64,000 bases of DNA. Origin: CAYJAD01 sp964370675 (GTDB lineage Bacteria; Desulfobacterota; Desulfovibrionia; Desulfovibrionales; Desulfovibrionaceae). Below, in pieces: positions 36,885-45,875 of the stretch. Made by a program: the position numbers and the translations under genes. The notes beneath the pieces are model-generated. The model was not told where the DNA came from, did not search any database, and was given only the letters and a program-made list of their open reading frames with translations. Position 1 is the first letter of the stretch; each line of letters begins with the position of its first letter. Location of the stretch: the NCBI GenBank assembly GCA_964370675.1, contig CAYJKC010000004.1:34735-98734 (forward strand), given 5' to 3'.

Positions 36885-38006
36885 CTAAAGAGGTTGTAAA
36901 ATAAATACACCCTTATCATCAACTTTATAAGTACGGTAGAATTCACCTACGCGGTCACCCTTATCATTAAAGCCAATGTCACCGGTAAGACCAGGTAGGC
37001 CTTTAATGGTTGGCAAATACATCATCATATCTTTAGAAGTCTTTTTACCAGCTTCTAACGATTTTTGAATAGCTTTAAATGCGTCACCTGCAAGTACGGC
37101 ATATACAGAAATTGGCACTGTATTATATTTAGCTTTATATTCTTTTAAGAAATTTGAAGCTTCCTTGGAATCCAAGTCTTGAGGTAATGGTGGGCTTATG
37201 AAGAAGAAATCTTTAGCAGCCTTGGTACCAGCAATTTTTACTAAGTCAAGGTGGTTCGCAGCGTCGCCGCCCATAAGGGGTACGTTAAAGCCCATATCGG
37301 CTTTTTGACGAAGTAATAAACCAGCTTCTGGATAGTAACCAGTAAAGAATATAACATCAGGCTTAGCTGATCTTAATTTTGTTAAGATAGCATTGTAGTC
37401 ACGCTCACCTGGGCTTAAAGCATCATAAAAAACAATTTTAGTGCCTTCTTTATCTAGGATAGCCTTGGTTTCTTCGGCAAGACCCTTAGCATAGGAGGAG
37501 TTGTCATGTAAAAGTGCTACAGCCTTATATCCACCTTTCTTAATAGCAGCTGCGGCGGAGATGCCTTGAGCATCGTCACGAGGGCAGGTGCGGAAGAAAT
37601 TTTTATAACCCTTTTCAGTTAGACGCACAGATGTAGAACCAGTAGCAATTTGTACTAATTCTGCTTCGTTAAGAATATTTTGTGTAGCTTCTGTTACAGC
37701 AGAACCATAGGTTCCAATAATGGCAACTACACCAGCAGAAGCTAGTTTTTGAGCGGCAAGAGCAGCTGAGCGTGGGTCGCCAGCATCATCTTCAATAACA
37801 AGCTTAATGGTATCTCCATTAATGCCACCTTTTTTGTTTACTTCATCAACAAGCATGCTAACCACGTTTTTCATATCTTGACCTTCTGATGCCCATTTAC
37901 CAGTAAGTGGACACATAAGACCAATCTTAATTTCGGCAGCCAGTGCCACAGTGCTGCAAAGCACAGACAAGGCCAAAACACCAATAAGAGCTGAAAACTT
38001 TTTCAT
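36885..38006 (-). CDS. livK: branched-chain amino acid ABC transporter substrate-binding protein
   Basis: 373 residues from the second of two adjacent ATGs (GGAGG then ATGATG). Signal peptide 1-23 (ALIGVLALSVLCSTVALAAE), then IKIGLMCPLTGKWASEGQDMKN, VIEDDAGDPRSAALAAQKL, GTYGSAVTEATQNI and FRTCPRDDAQG, the family pattern for LivJ/LivK. Typical type I periplasmic fold. No permease or ATPase genes adjoin, so it is an orphan component here. A strong terminator follows. Confidence 0.88.
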   Translation of the reverse strand: MKKFSALIGVLALSVLCSTVALAAEIKIGLMCPLTGKWASEGQDMKNVVSMLVDEVNKKGGINGDTIKLVIEDDAGDPRSAALAAQKLASAGVVAIIGTYGSAVTEATQNILNEAELVQIATGSTSVRLTEKGYKNFFRTCPRDDAQGISAAAAIKKGGYKAVALLHDNSSYAKGLAEETKAILDKEGTKIVFYDALSPGERDYNAILTKLRSAKPDVIFFTGYYPEAGLLLRQKADMGFNVPLMGGDAANHLDLVKIAGTKAAKDFFFISPPLPQDLDSKEASNFLKEYKAKYNTVPISVYAVLAGDAFKAIQKSLEAGKKTSKDMMMYLPTIKGLPGLTGDIGFNDKGDRVGEFYRTYKVDDKGVFILQPL

Positions 38007-38080
38007 CATTCCTCCAGAAATAATAAAATTAAATGATTTTTGAAACCAAGTCATTTAATAGCATAAAGCAGAAAAAAATA

Positions 38081-38107
38081 AAAGCCCAAAAGAGGCTTTA
38101 GGGCTTT
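38081..38107 (-). terminator. terminator after xdhC
   Basis: AAAGCCC (38081-38087) and GGGCTTT (38101-38107) with a 13-base loop. On the minus strand the stem is followed by TATTTTTTTC. It ends the rpsF-to-xdhC transcript. Confidence 0.7.
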
Positions 38108-38172
38108 AATTTTATAAAAATACGAAAAATTTAATAAAAATATTTACTAAAAGTATCTTGGTTAAAAATATC

Positions 38173-38799
38173 CTACCTTTTAACAGGCTTTTTCTTGGCG
38201 CGTGGTGCCGTTAAGCAACCAGCACGTGCTGCTATAAGCTCAGCAATAATTGAGATACCAATTTCGGCTGGGTGTTCTGCACCAATGGGTACACCAATGG
38301 GGCAACAAATGCACGCAAGCTCCGCTGCTGGAATACCATCTTTACGCAAAGCTGCAAAAATTTGTTCTTGTTTACGCTCATCACCATGCACACCAATATA
38401 GCGCGCAGAACTATGCACAATGTGGCGTAAAACCTCTAAATCAGTGTCAAAATTATGGGTTGCTATCACTACATAATGGCGTGCCCCAATGCTATATCTT
38501 TTTTCAAGCTCTGCATAATCGTGACAATGGATGGCTTGACGTGCTGCAGGAAAACGCTCCGGTCTTGCGTATTCTATACGCGAATCTACCACATCAATTA
38601 TAAAGCCTGCATAACTACCAAGACGAGAAATTTCTTGAGCAATTTCACCAGCACCTATAAGCAGAACCACATGCTTTTCCATTTCTTGTTCTGGCAAAAA
38701 TTCTCCTCCAGCTATGGCTAGTGGATCTTCATCGCCCCAGAAATGGTCATCTGCATCATTATCTGTATTATCCATGCTAAGAGGTTTTATATTTGACAT
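38173..38799 (-). CDS. XdhC/CoxI-family Rossmann protein
   Basis: 208 residues. A Rossmann segment (HVVLLIGAGEIAQEISRLGSYAGF), then VVDSR, YVVIATHNFDTDLEVL, YIGVHGDERK, and the signature CPIGVPIGAEHPAEIGISIIAELIA. This is the XdhC C-terminal domain, a family involved in sulfuration or insertion of molybdenum cofactor in hydroxylases. No molybdenum enzyme is nearby. AAGGA precedes the ATG. It starts 41 bases after dnaB and may share the ribosomal transcript. Confidence 0.82.
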   Translation of the reverse strand: MSNIKPLSMDNTDNDADDHFWGDEDPLAIAGGEFLPEQEMEKHVVLLIGAGEIAQEISRLGSYAGFIIDVVDSRIEYARPERFPAARQAIHCHDYAELEKRYSIGARHYVVIATHNFDTDLEVLRHIVHSSARYIGVHGDERKQEQIFAALRKDGIPAAELACICCPIGVPIGAEHPAEIGISIIAELIAARAGCLTAPRAKKKPVKR

Positions 38800-38840
38800 G
38801 TAAATAATCCTTAATTTAAACTGACACTTACTAGAGCTAA

Positions 38841-40333
38841 TTATGGACCTAACATTTCAGAAGGCTCTGGTATCCAATCCGGTGCAAGATTTTCAAAAGA
38901 AGTATAACGGGCTGTGTACAAAAGCTCAGCTGTGCCAACTGGTCCATTACGTTGTTTGCCTATAATAATTTCTGCTACCCCTTGGGCTGGGCGTTCATCT
39001 GGTCTTAGANNNNNNNNNNGTATACAAACATAATAACGTCAGCATCTTGTTCAATAGCTCCTGATTCACGTAAATCTGAAAGCATGGGGCGCTTATCGCT
39101 GCGCTCCTCAACCTTACGGTTAAGCTGTGAAAGAGCAATCACAGGAATTTGCATTTCCTTAGCTAGGGCTTTTAAAGAGCGTGATATTTCAGATATTTCA
39201 AGCTCGCGCGAATCAATACGCCTACTGGTGCGCATAAGTTGCAAATAATCCACAATAACCATGCCCACGCCATGTTCAGCTTTAAGGCGGCGTGTTCTTG
39301 CTCTTAATTCCATAGTATTTAGCGCTGCTGTATCATCAATAAAAATAGGAGCTCTTGAAATAATATCACAAGTTGCATGCAACCTTGACCAGTCTTCGTC
39401 TTTCAGTAGATATGGCTTGCGTAAAAGTGATGCATCAACTTTAGCATGCACCGCAAGCATACGTTGCATCAATTGCTCCTTGGGCATTTCTAAAGAATAA
39501 ACTGCCACGGGTACATTTTGCTTTATGGCAGCATTTAATGCCATGCACATAGCAAAGGCTGTTTTACCCATGGAAGGACGCCCAGCCACAATAATTAAAT
39601 CAGACGGTTGTAAGCCAGCTGTCATATTATCCAAGCTAGAAAAACCCGTGGTAACACCGGTAATACTCTCTCTGCTTGCTGAAAGATTTTCTAAATTTTT
39701 AAGTACATTTTTTAATAGTTCATCGGTACCAATAAAATCCTTACCCATGGTACGCTCAGAAATGGAAAAAACGGCTTGTTCTGATTCATCTAATAAATTT
39801 GTAATATCCTTTGAACTATCATAACAATTACCAATAATACTTGAGCAAGTATCAATAAGTCCGCGTTGCAAAGATTTATCACGCACAATATTGGCATAGT
39901 GCTCGGCATTGGCTCCACTCACCACCACTTGCGATAATTCACTAAGATACACTGCTCCGCCAATTTCTTCTAAGTTTTGATGATCTTTCAAAAATTCTGC
40001 GACGGTAACAAGGTCAATGGGACGTTTTAGATGGTAGAGACTTAAAAATGCAGAAAAAAGTATTTTATGCGTGGGCATATAAAAATCATCTTCACGCAAA
40101 ATATCCACAATAACATGCATGCGCTCAGGACTTAAAATTATGCCACCAAGCACAGCTTGCTCGGCTTCAACACTATGGGGGGGGACTCGTTTTAGTAGGG
40201 CATCTTGGGCACGCTCTTCTGCACTTTTGCGCGGAGCATGGGATAAATTTTGTGCATTAGCACTAAAACTACCGCCCGAAGCATGGGAGCTTTGGGCGGT
40301 AGAGGATATATTATTCGGCTGGTTGCTCGACAT
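38841..40333 (-). CDS. dnaB: replicative DNA helicase, interrupted by short gap
   Basis: About 497 codons. N-terminal DnaB domain (PPHSVEAEQAVLGGIIL), RecA core with Walker A GRPSMGKTAFA, Walker B VIVDYLQLM, LSQLNRKVEER and ESGAIEQDADVIMFVY. Past ten Ns the C-terminus continues (EIIIGKQRNGPVGTAELLY, then ending PDWIPEPSEMLGP) to a TAA at 38841. The true gap must be 2 modulo 3 (for example 8 or 11 bases) to join the frames. It overlaps rplI by 23 bases. Essential gene, lying between the two particle loci. Confidence 0.93.
39010..39019. other. assembly gap (10 N) inside dnaB
   Basis: Ten undetermined bases. Both flanks are dnaB, so this is an assembly artefact rather than a gene break. Confidence 0.98.
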
Positions 40334-40862
40334 CTTGGGCTTCTTCCTGTGTGCTGCTTTCTTCAGCAGTTTCTTCTACAGCAGGACTAGCCACAACATC
40401 ATCTTCTTCGTAGTGGCGTTCTTCACTCACAACCTTTACGAGCACATTGGCCATTACATCAGCAAAAAGGCGTACACGCACAGTGTGCTCACCAATAGAA
40501 CGAATTGGAGCATCAAGCAAAATACGGCGACGGTCAATTTCTACTCCCAGTTCAGCAAAAGTATCACCTATGAGACTAGAAGTAACAGAGCCATAAAGCT
40601 TGTCATTTTCACCAACGCGCATTTTAATTATAACATCAAGAGCTTCAAGTTTAGCACAAACACTTTGGGCATCTGTGCGCAATGTATCCATCTTAGCTTC
40701 AAGCTTTTTACGTTCAAGTTCAAATACTTTTAAATTAGCAGGGCTTGCCACCATGGCCATGCCTTGAGGCAAAAGATAGTTGCGCCCATAGCCAGCCTTA
40801 ACGGTTACAACATCGCCAACCTTACCTAAATTTTCTACATCAGCACGGAGAATGATTTTCAT
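40311..40862 (-). CDS. rplI: 50S ribosomal protein L9
   Basis: 183 residues. The start MKIILRADVENLGKVGDVVTVK, then AGYGRNYLLPQGMA, is the L9 signature. A long central helix and C-terminal domain follow. The acidic tail (about 30 residues, EEDDVVASPAVEETAEE) is longer than in most L9 proteins. AGGGAGG precedes the ATG. Third gene of rpsF-rpsR-rplI-dnaB. Confidence 0.95.
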   Translation of the reverse strand: MKIILRADVENLGKVGDVVTVKAGYGRNYLLPQGMAMVASPANLKVFELERKKLEAKMDTLRTDAQSVCAKLEALDVIIKMRVGENDKLYGSVTSSLIGDTFAELGVEIDRRRILLDAPIRSIGEHTVRVRLFADVMANVLVKVVSEERHYEEDDVVASPAVEETAEESSTQEEAQDVEQPAE

Positions 40863-40875
40863 ATTAGCATCCTCC

Positions 40876-41139
40876 CTATATCATGCTTTTTTTCTTCACG
40901 GTACTATCGTGAGTAGCTGTGTAAATAAGTAGGGCCATTTGACGAGCACGCTTAATTTCGCGAGTTAGCAAGCGCTGATGCTGCGCACAAGTGCCTGTAA
41001 TACGACGCGCAATAATCTTACCACGCTCGGTAATGAAATCGCGTAAAACGTCAACACGCTTATAATTTAGTGGTAAATCTTTATCAGCACAAAAGCGACA
41101 AAACTTACGACGAGGTGCAAATTTTTTCTTAAAAGCCAT
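40876..41139 (-). CDS. rpsR: 30S ribosomal protein S18
   Basis: 87 residues. RRKFCRFCADKDLPLNYKRVDVLRDF and KIIARRITGTCAQHQRLL identify S18; the CRFC pair plus later Cys and His suggest the zinc-binding form. It starts directly after the rpsF stop. Confidence 0.96.
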   Translation of the reverse strand: MAFKKKFAPRRKFCRFCADKDLPLNYKRVDVLRDFITERGKIIARRITGTCAQHQRLLTREIKRARQMALLIYTATHDSTVKKKSMI

Positions 41140-41448
41140 TTATGCAACCTCCTCAGCCACGTTATCGGCCAATTTTACGGTAACAAATTTATAAATGCCG
41201 TCGGTAATACGAATATTACGCTCAAGCTCAGCAATAGCAGTTGGTGGAGCTAAATATTCAAGGCGAACATAATAACCACGCATGTGCTTTTGCACTGGAT
41301 ATGCAAGGTCACGCATACCCCAAACATCAACAGTCACTTCTTTACCGCCTTCGCGCTCTATTATGCCGCTAAGGGTTGTAACTATACCCTCACGGTTTTC
41401 AGCAGCAAGCTCTGGTGATAATAGAAGCAAGGTTTCAAATTTTCTCAT
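41140..41448 (-). CDS. rpsF: 30S ribosomal protein S6
   Basis: 102 residues. MRKFETLLLLSPELAAENRE, GMRDLAYPVQKHMRGYYVRLEY and a final TVKLADNVAEEVA fit S6. AAGGAG precedes the ATG. First gene of the operon, behind a strong sigma-70 promoter and a short leader hairpin. S6 pairs with S18 on the ribosome. Confidence 0.96.
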   Translation of the reverse strand: MRKFETLLLLSPELAAENREGIVTTLSGIIEREGGKEVTVDVWGMRDLAYPVQKHMRGYYVRLEYLAPPTAIAELERNIRITDGIYKFVTVKLADNVAEEVA

Positions 41449-41492
41449 TGTCTCACTCCTTGTGGACGTAATGGGCTTTTACCCAGTTGGCC

Positions 41493-41507
41493 CGTGCACC
41501 ATGCACG
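41493..41507 (-). promoter_or_regulatory. leader hairpin upstream of rpsF
   Basis: CGTGCA, a 3-base loop, then TGCACG form a perfect 6-bp hairpin 45 bases before the rpsF ATG, followed on the transcript by a GGGT-AAAA-GCCC element. rpsF leaders in many bacteria bind S6:S18; whether this one does is not shown. Confidence 0.4.
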
Positions 41508-41522
41508 AGCAAGGAACGAAGG

Positions 41523-41551
41523 TATATACATGCAGTACTATACACTGTCAA
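41523..41551 (-). promoter_or_regulatory. sigma-70 promoter of the rpsF operon
   Basis: On the minus strand a perfect -35 TTGACA (41551-41546) is followed after 17 bases by TATATA (41528-41523). It gives a leader of about 70 bases. Confidence 0.75.
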
Positions 41552-41578
41552 TATTTAAATCTGAACTTGAGAATGCTT

Positions 41579-41765
41579 GCACAACTCATTCCGATTTGCA
41601 ACTCTAACCAAAAAAATTTGGTTCCTTATGCGTATGCAAAGCAACTTGGAGAAGGTTTTTTTAAGCAATTTGCTGCGACGAAGCGTATGCGTAGGTGCTG
41701 CAACGCGAAAAAAACTTTACCAAAGTTGCTTTTTATATACAAAACATTGTAAATCGGAATCACCT
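41579..41765 (-). repeat. MITE-like repeat, copy B
   Basis: About 187 bases, in inverted orientation to copy A (36505-36759) and lacking its 74-bp centre. The ends carry ATTCCGATTT (41589-41598) and AAATCGGAAT. It is flanked by perfect 8-bp direct repeats GAATGCTT (41571-41578 and 41766-41773). It sits between the rpsF promoter and the terminator of the DUF4139 gene. No coding capacity is evident. Confidence 0.8.
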
Positions 41766-41783
41766 GAATGCTTAGATATCAAA

Positions 41784-41812
41784 AGCCCCAAGGGACGCAA
41801 TCCCTTGGGGCT
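41784..41812 (-). terminator. terminator after the pyrBC-DUF4139 operon
   Basis: A perfect 12-bp stem (AGCCCCAAGGGA and complement) with a 5-base loop. On the minus strand it is followed by TTTGATAT. It lies 48 bases past the stop at 41860. Confidence 0.85.
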
Positions 41813-41859
41813 AGATCAAACTTACCATATTCCTATAAACTGGAATATTATGACAAATA

Positions 41860-43425
41860 CTACCTTCCTAAGTCTAATTGCATATCACTAGGTGCTTTTA
41901 AGGTTATAGAGCGTTTAATGGTACTTACACCTTGAGCTGGTACTTTCATCTTCCAAATAAATGTATTTTCCGGAGCAAGCTCAGGCTTTGGTTCATCGGC
42001 ATAACTAATAGTCATGGCAGCGTCTTCCACTTGAGTTTGTGGTTCTTCTACAATCACATCCACAACATTTTTACGCTTATTTTCTATGCTATATACCCAA
42101 GACCACTGCCAAGATTGTTCTTTGGCCACAAGCCCTTGTTCAGCTGTTTTACGTGAATTTTGCTTGGTTTGCACTGTAACCAATGGATCTGCGCCAAAAA
42201 ATATTTCAGCTTCTCTACCCTTGGGTGCAAAAACTCCTTCACCTGTCATAACGCCATCTAGCAAAAATGTTGCATTACCAGCAGGATAAAATTTATCATC
42301 AAGCTTTTGTTTAGCACTTAACCAAACTTTATTTTCACTAACAAAGGGTCGAGCCACGCGTATAAGTGGGGCATTCCATTTATCTAATGCTAGTTTAAGT
42401 GTGGTGTTACCCTCTGCTATTTTTGGCACATTTGGAATATTCCAATGCGCCAAGGCAGCCCCTTGATCAAAACCAGCCGCATTATCACTGGCAACACCAC
42501 GGGCCATCATTAACTCTGGCGCAGCCATGCCTTTGGCATATACAATATTGGCACGAGCTTTACGAACAATCCAAGGGCTAAGGGCCAATGGTGCGCGTTC
42601 ATTGCCTTGCACTGTGCTTAGCTCAAGGTCAACATCATGCCAATCAAGATCACTATTTTGGGTAATTTGCGCAAGCAGCTCTACACTAACAGTATTATCC
42701 TTTGTATTGGCATTAATAAAGTACACTGGAGCCCAAAAAGTATTATTCAAAGTATAGGCATAAGACACCAAGATTTCAGCATCAGGCGGCAAGGGTGAAT
42801 TAATGCGCACCACATATTGCTGACTGCTTGGTAAACCATCAATTAACAAATCAGCCCTTTTTTTAGCTATACCAATTTGCCGCTCTGTAGAAGCTATGCG
42901 CGTGCCCACGAGAGCTAAATCTGGGCTTAGCTTTTTAGCATTTTTTTGGTTAACGTCGGCATTTTTATCCTGAAGCCCTGCAAGTAGACCTTCTTGTTGA
43001 GCATGTAGGGTCATAAGAGCTCCAGCAAGAGAGTCATGCATAGATTCATAAGTAATTCTTTGCTTTTCTAAACTACCTTGAGGTTTAAATGGCATGGCTT
43101 TTTCTGCTGTCCAGCTCAAAATTTCACCTTGGCTTTTGCCTTGCTGCATGGGCAAGGACAATTGTATGTTTTGAGCATCTTTAGGAAATGGTATAACCAA
43201 AACTTTTTGACCTTCTGCGGCTATAACCTTAGCTAAGCATTGCGCATAAACATGGGCATTTTGTTGATTGATAACAACTTTATATGGCATTGCCGGAATG
43301 CCACTGGCTGTGTCATTGGCACTTCGAATTAAAGAACTTTTTGCACTTTGTGCCGCCATAGATAAAGTGGCAGAAGTGGTAAAAGAAATAAAACAAACCA
43401 AGAATAAATATACTATTTTACGCAT
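41860..43425 (-). CDS. secreted DUF4139 domain protein
   Basis: 521 residues. Signal peptide 1-24 (LFLVCFISFTTSATLSMAA). The C-terminal half has the DUF4139 pattern (VSYAYTLNNTFWAPVYF, DLDWHDVDLELSTVQ, ATFLLDGVMTGEG, WVYSIENKRKNVVDVIVEE). The middle is a helical linker. The family includes MuiA-like mucoidy inhibitors; the molecular role is unknown. The ATG overlaps the pyrC stop by one base, so it is in the pyr operon, which is unexpected for a periplasmic protein. Confidence 0.8.
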   Translation of the reverse strand: MRKIVYLFLVCFISFTTSATLSMAAQSAKSSLIRSANDTASGIPAMPYKVVINQQNAHVYAQCLAKVIAAEGQKVLVIPFPKDAQNIQLSLPMQQGKSQGEILSWTAEKAMPFKPQGSLEKQRITYESMHDSLAGALMTLHAQQEGLLAGLQDKNADVNQKNAKKLSPDLALVGTRIASTERQIGIAKKRADLLIDGLPSSQQYVVRINSPLPPDAEILVSYAYTLNNTFWAPVYFINANTKDNTVSVELLAQITQNSDLDWHDVDLELSTVQGNERAPLALSPWIVRKARANIVYAKGMAAPELMMARGVASDNAAGFDQGAALAHWNIPNVPKIAEGNTTLKLALDKWNAPLIRVARPFVSENKVWLSAKQKLDDKFYPAGNATFLLDGVMTGEGVFAPKGREAEIFFGADPLVTVQTKQNSRKTAEQGLVAKEQSWQWSWVYSIENKRKNVVDVIVEEPQTQVEDAAMTISYADEPKPELAPENTFIWKMKVPAQGVSTIKRSITLKAPSDMQLDLGR

Positions 43426-44687
43426 TAAACTATCCTCACTCCGCCCATCCAGTGAGCTACCACACGTCCTTGCATGGTTTGCCCTAAGAATGGAGTATTT
43501 GAACTTTTAGAATAAAGGTTTTCAGGGTTAACTACCCATTGTACCTTGGGGTCAAATAAAAAGAAATCTGCCACATCACCGGGGGCAAAGGCATTGCACG
43601 GCAAATCAAAAATTTCTGCAGGTTTTGTCGCCCAAAGACGTTGTAAATCTGCTAAGCTTAAAATGTTTTCTTGCACCAATTTAAAACTTAAAACCAATGC
43701 AAGGTCAAGCCCAGTTAAGCCATTGGGAGCTTCATCAAGGGGGCAATCCTTTTCATGCACAGCATGAGGAGCATGATCTGTAACTAAAATATCAATGGTT
43801 CCATCCTGTACAGCTTTACGCAAAGCCTCTCTATCTTCTGGGGTGCGTAAAGGTGGGTTAACCTTGGCATTGGCTCCATAGCCAATGAGGGCTGTATCAT
43901 CTAATAATAAATAATGTGGGCAGGTTTCAGCCGTAACTTTTACGCCTCGCGCCTTACCCCAAGCAATTAAATCTACAGCTTTTTTGCAAGAAACATGCGC
44001 TATGTGCACAGGCAAATTAAGATATTCTGCAAGCAAAATATCACGCGCCACTTGCATGGCTTCACCTACATCTGCTTGGCCTTTCACTCCCAGCTTTCCA
44101 CTGGTAACACCCTCATTCATATGAGTATTTTTAGCAAGGGATGCATCTTCACAATGGTCAATTACAATCATGCCAAGATCTGAAGCATATTCCATCACAC
44201 GGCGCATAAGTTCAGTACTTTCCATAGAATGCCCATCATTAGAAATAGCCTTGCATCCGGCTTCTTTTAGTTCTGCAAGAGGTGCCATTTCCTTACCCAA
44301 AAGTCCTACGGTAGCAGCTCCCACAGGGTATGCATGTGGTCCATGCGGAAATGATTTTTTTGCAGCTTCATATATAAATGATGTAACAGTTGCATTGTCA
44401 TTAACAGGCTTGGTATTTGCCATACACATAACAGCACCAAAACCACCATGCGCTGCAGCCTTAAGACCAGAAGCCACATCTTCTTTATATTCATAACCAG
44501 GCTCACGCAAGTGCACATGAGCATCAATGAAGCTTGGAAACAAAATTAAGCCTGTAGCATCAAAAACTTCTGCCTCAGTTGGTATGGGTTTTATTGCTGG
44601 CATCATGGTCACAATGCGCCCATCTTGCACATGAACATTGACTTCTGTGCCAAGATAGCTTGCATTTTTAATACATAGAATGGACAT
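43425..44687 (-). CDS. pyrC: dihydroorotase
   Basis: 420 residues. Third step of pyrimidine synthesis. Metal motif DAHVHLREPGYEYKED, HCED, HVSCKKAVDLI, and the catalytic Asp in VTDHAPHA. LCTxANxKPVND-type segment CMANTKPVNDN is present. Class I dihydroorotase length. It follows pyrB by 30 bases, so ATCase and DHOase are made together. Confidence 0.94.
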   Translation of the reverse strand: MSILCIKNASYLGTEVNVHVQDGRIVTMMPAIKPIPTEAEVFDATGLILFPSFIDAHVHLREPGYEYKEDVASGLKAAAHGGFGAVMCMANTKPVNDNATVTSFIYEAAKKSFPHGPHAYPVGAATVGLLGKEMAPLAELKEAGCKAISNDGHSMESTELMRRVMEYASDLGMIVIDHCEDASLAKNTHMNEGVTSGKLGVKGQADVGEAMQVARDILLAEYLNLPVHIAHVSCKKAVDLIAWGKARGVKVTAETCPHYLLLDDTALIGYGANAKVNPPLRTPEDREALRKAVQDGTIDILVTDHAPHAVHEKDCPLDEAPNGLTGLDLALVLSFKLVQENILSLADLQRLWATKPAEIFDLPCNAFAPGDVADFFLFDPKVQWVVNPENLYSKSSNTPFLGQTMQGRVVAHWMGGVRIV

Positions 44688-44717
44688 TATAATTCCTTAT
44701 GATTTTTACTATTAATA

Positions 44718-45656
44718 TTATTTGCGATGTGCCAAAAGATATAATACAGCCATGCGCGTAGCAACACCTGCTGCCACTTGGTCAAGCACAAGGCTATTAG
44801 GAGCATCAGCCACCATAGCCGATATTTCTAAACCACGATTCATAGGACCAGGATGTAATATTTTGGCATGAGGCTTTGCTTTTTGTAAATGTTCAGGGCA
44901 TAAGCAAAAACGCCGTGCATATTCAGCCAGTGATGGTAATAGACCTGCCTGCTGGCGCTCCAGTTGTAAACGCAAGCACATGACAGCATCTACATCTTCA
45001 GTAGCTTTATTTAAGTCATTGTAAACTTCTACAGGCCAACTCTCTATCCCCATTGGCAACAAAGTTCTTGGGGCACAAATGCGAACCTTAACCCCTAACA
45101 TGGTCAAGAGCTCTATATTGGAACGCGCCACGCGGCTATGTGCTATATCACCAAGAATTAACAAAGTTTTTTGCTCAAAATCATTATTCCATACTTGGCG
45201 TAAGGAAAAACAATCCAAAAGAGCCTGCGTTGGGTGGGCATGCCAGCCATCTCCGCCATTTACAATACTACAAGATAGTCGCTCCGCTAAATATTGAGCA
45301 GCACCACTACTAGAATGACGAATTACAATAATATCTGGGCTCATAGCTTCAAGGGTCAAACTGGTATCCTTTAAGCTTTCACCCTTAGTTATACTTGATC
45401 CAGTCTTTCCGAGGCTAAAAGTATCTGCAGAAAGCCTCTTGCCTGCCATATCAAAAGATGTTTTAGTGCGCGTGCTATCTTCTGAGAAAAAAAGAATAAC
45501 ACTTTGCCCTTTAAGAATAGGAACTTTTTTTATGGGGCGTTGATTGATTTCTTGAAAACTACTAGCTAAATCCAATATATGCCGTACATCTTCTACAGAA
45601 AGTTGGCTTATATCCAATAAATCTTTATGGCTCCAACTGTAATCTTTATGTTCCAT
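44718..45656 (-). CDS. pyrB: aspartate carbamoyltransferase catalytic subunit
   Basis: 312 residues. Carbamoyl-phosphate site SEDSTRTKTSFDMAGKRL, HSSSGAA, DGWHAHPTQALLD, LILGDIAHSRVARS and HPGPMNRGLEI. Full length. No pyrI regulatory gene is beside it. A short hairpin with eight Us lies 18 bases before the ATG and could regulate it. Confidence 0.94.
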   Translation of the reverse strand: MEHKDYSWSHKDLLDISQLSVEDVRHILDLASSFQEINQRPIKKVPILKGQSVILFFSEDSTRTKTSFDMAGKRLSADTFSLGKTGSSITKGESLKDTSLTLEAMSPDIIVIRHSSSGAAQYLAERLSCSIVNGGDGWHAHPTQALLDCFSLRQVWNNDFEQKTLLILGDIAHSRVARSNIELLTMLGVKVRICAPRTLLPMGIESWPVEVYNDLNKATEDVDAVMCLRLQLERQQAGLLPSLAEYARRFCLCPEHLQKAKPHAKILHPGPMNRGLEISAMVADAPNSLVLDQVAAGVATRMAVLYLLAHRK

Positions 45657-45674
45657 AACATGCCTTTTTGGTCG

Positions 45675-45696
45675 AAAAAAAACCCCATAAATGGGG
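45675..45696 (-). promoter_or_regulatory. possible attenuator in the pyrB leader
   Basis: On the minus strand CCCCATTTATGGGG is followed directly by eight Ts, then 18 bases to the pyrB ATG. The stem is short (5-6 bp), but the form is that of an intrinsic terminator placed just before the gene. Confidence 0.5.
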
Positions 45697-45875
45697 ATAT
45701 AAATTTATAAAAAATAACAACTCTTTACAGAAACTATGTGGGGTATAATCATTTGCATAATCGCATCCTTAAAAAAACTCATGCAAAAAGCACTATACCT
45801 TGCTGAGGCAAAGGTGTAAAGAAAAAGAAGAGCAAAGAAAAATAGCCTTGCTTAGCTGGAGGAGCAATATAAAGT

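Noticed and set aside
38841..40333. Apparent truncation of dnaB
   Set aside because: The C-terminus is present past ten Ns in a frame that joins if the gap is 8 or 11 bases.
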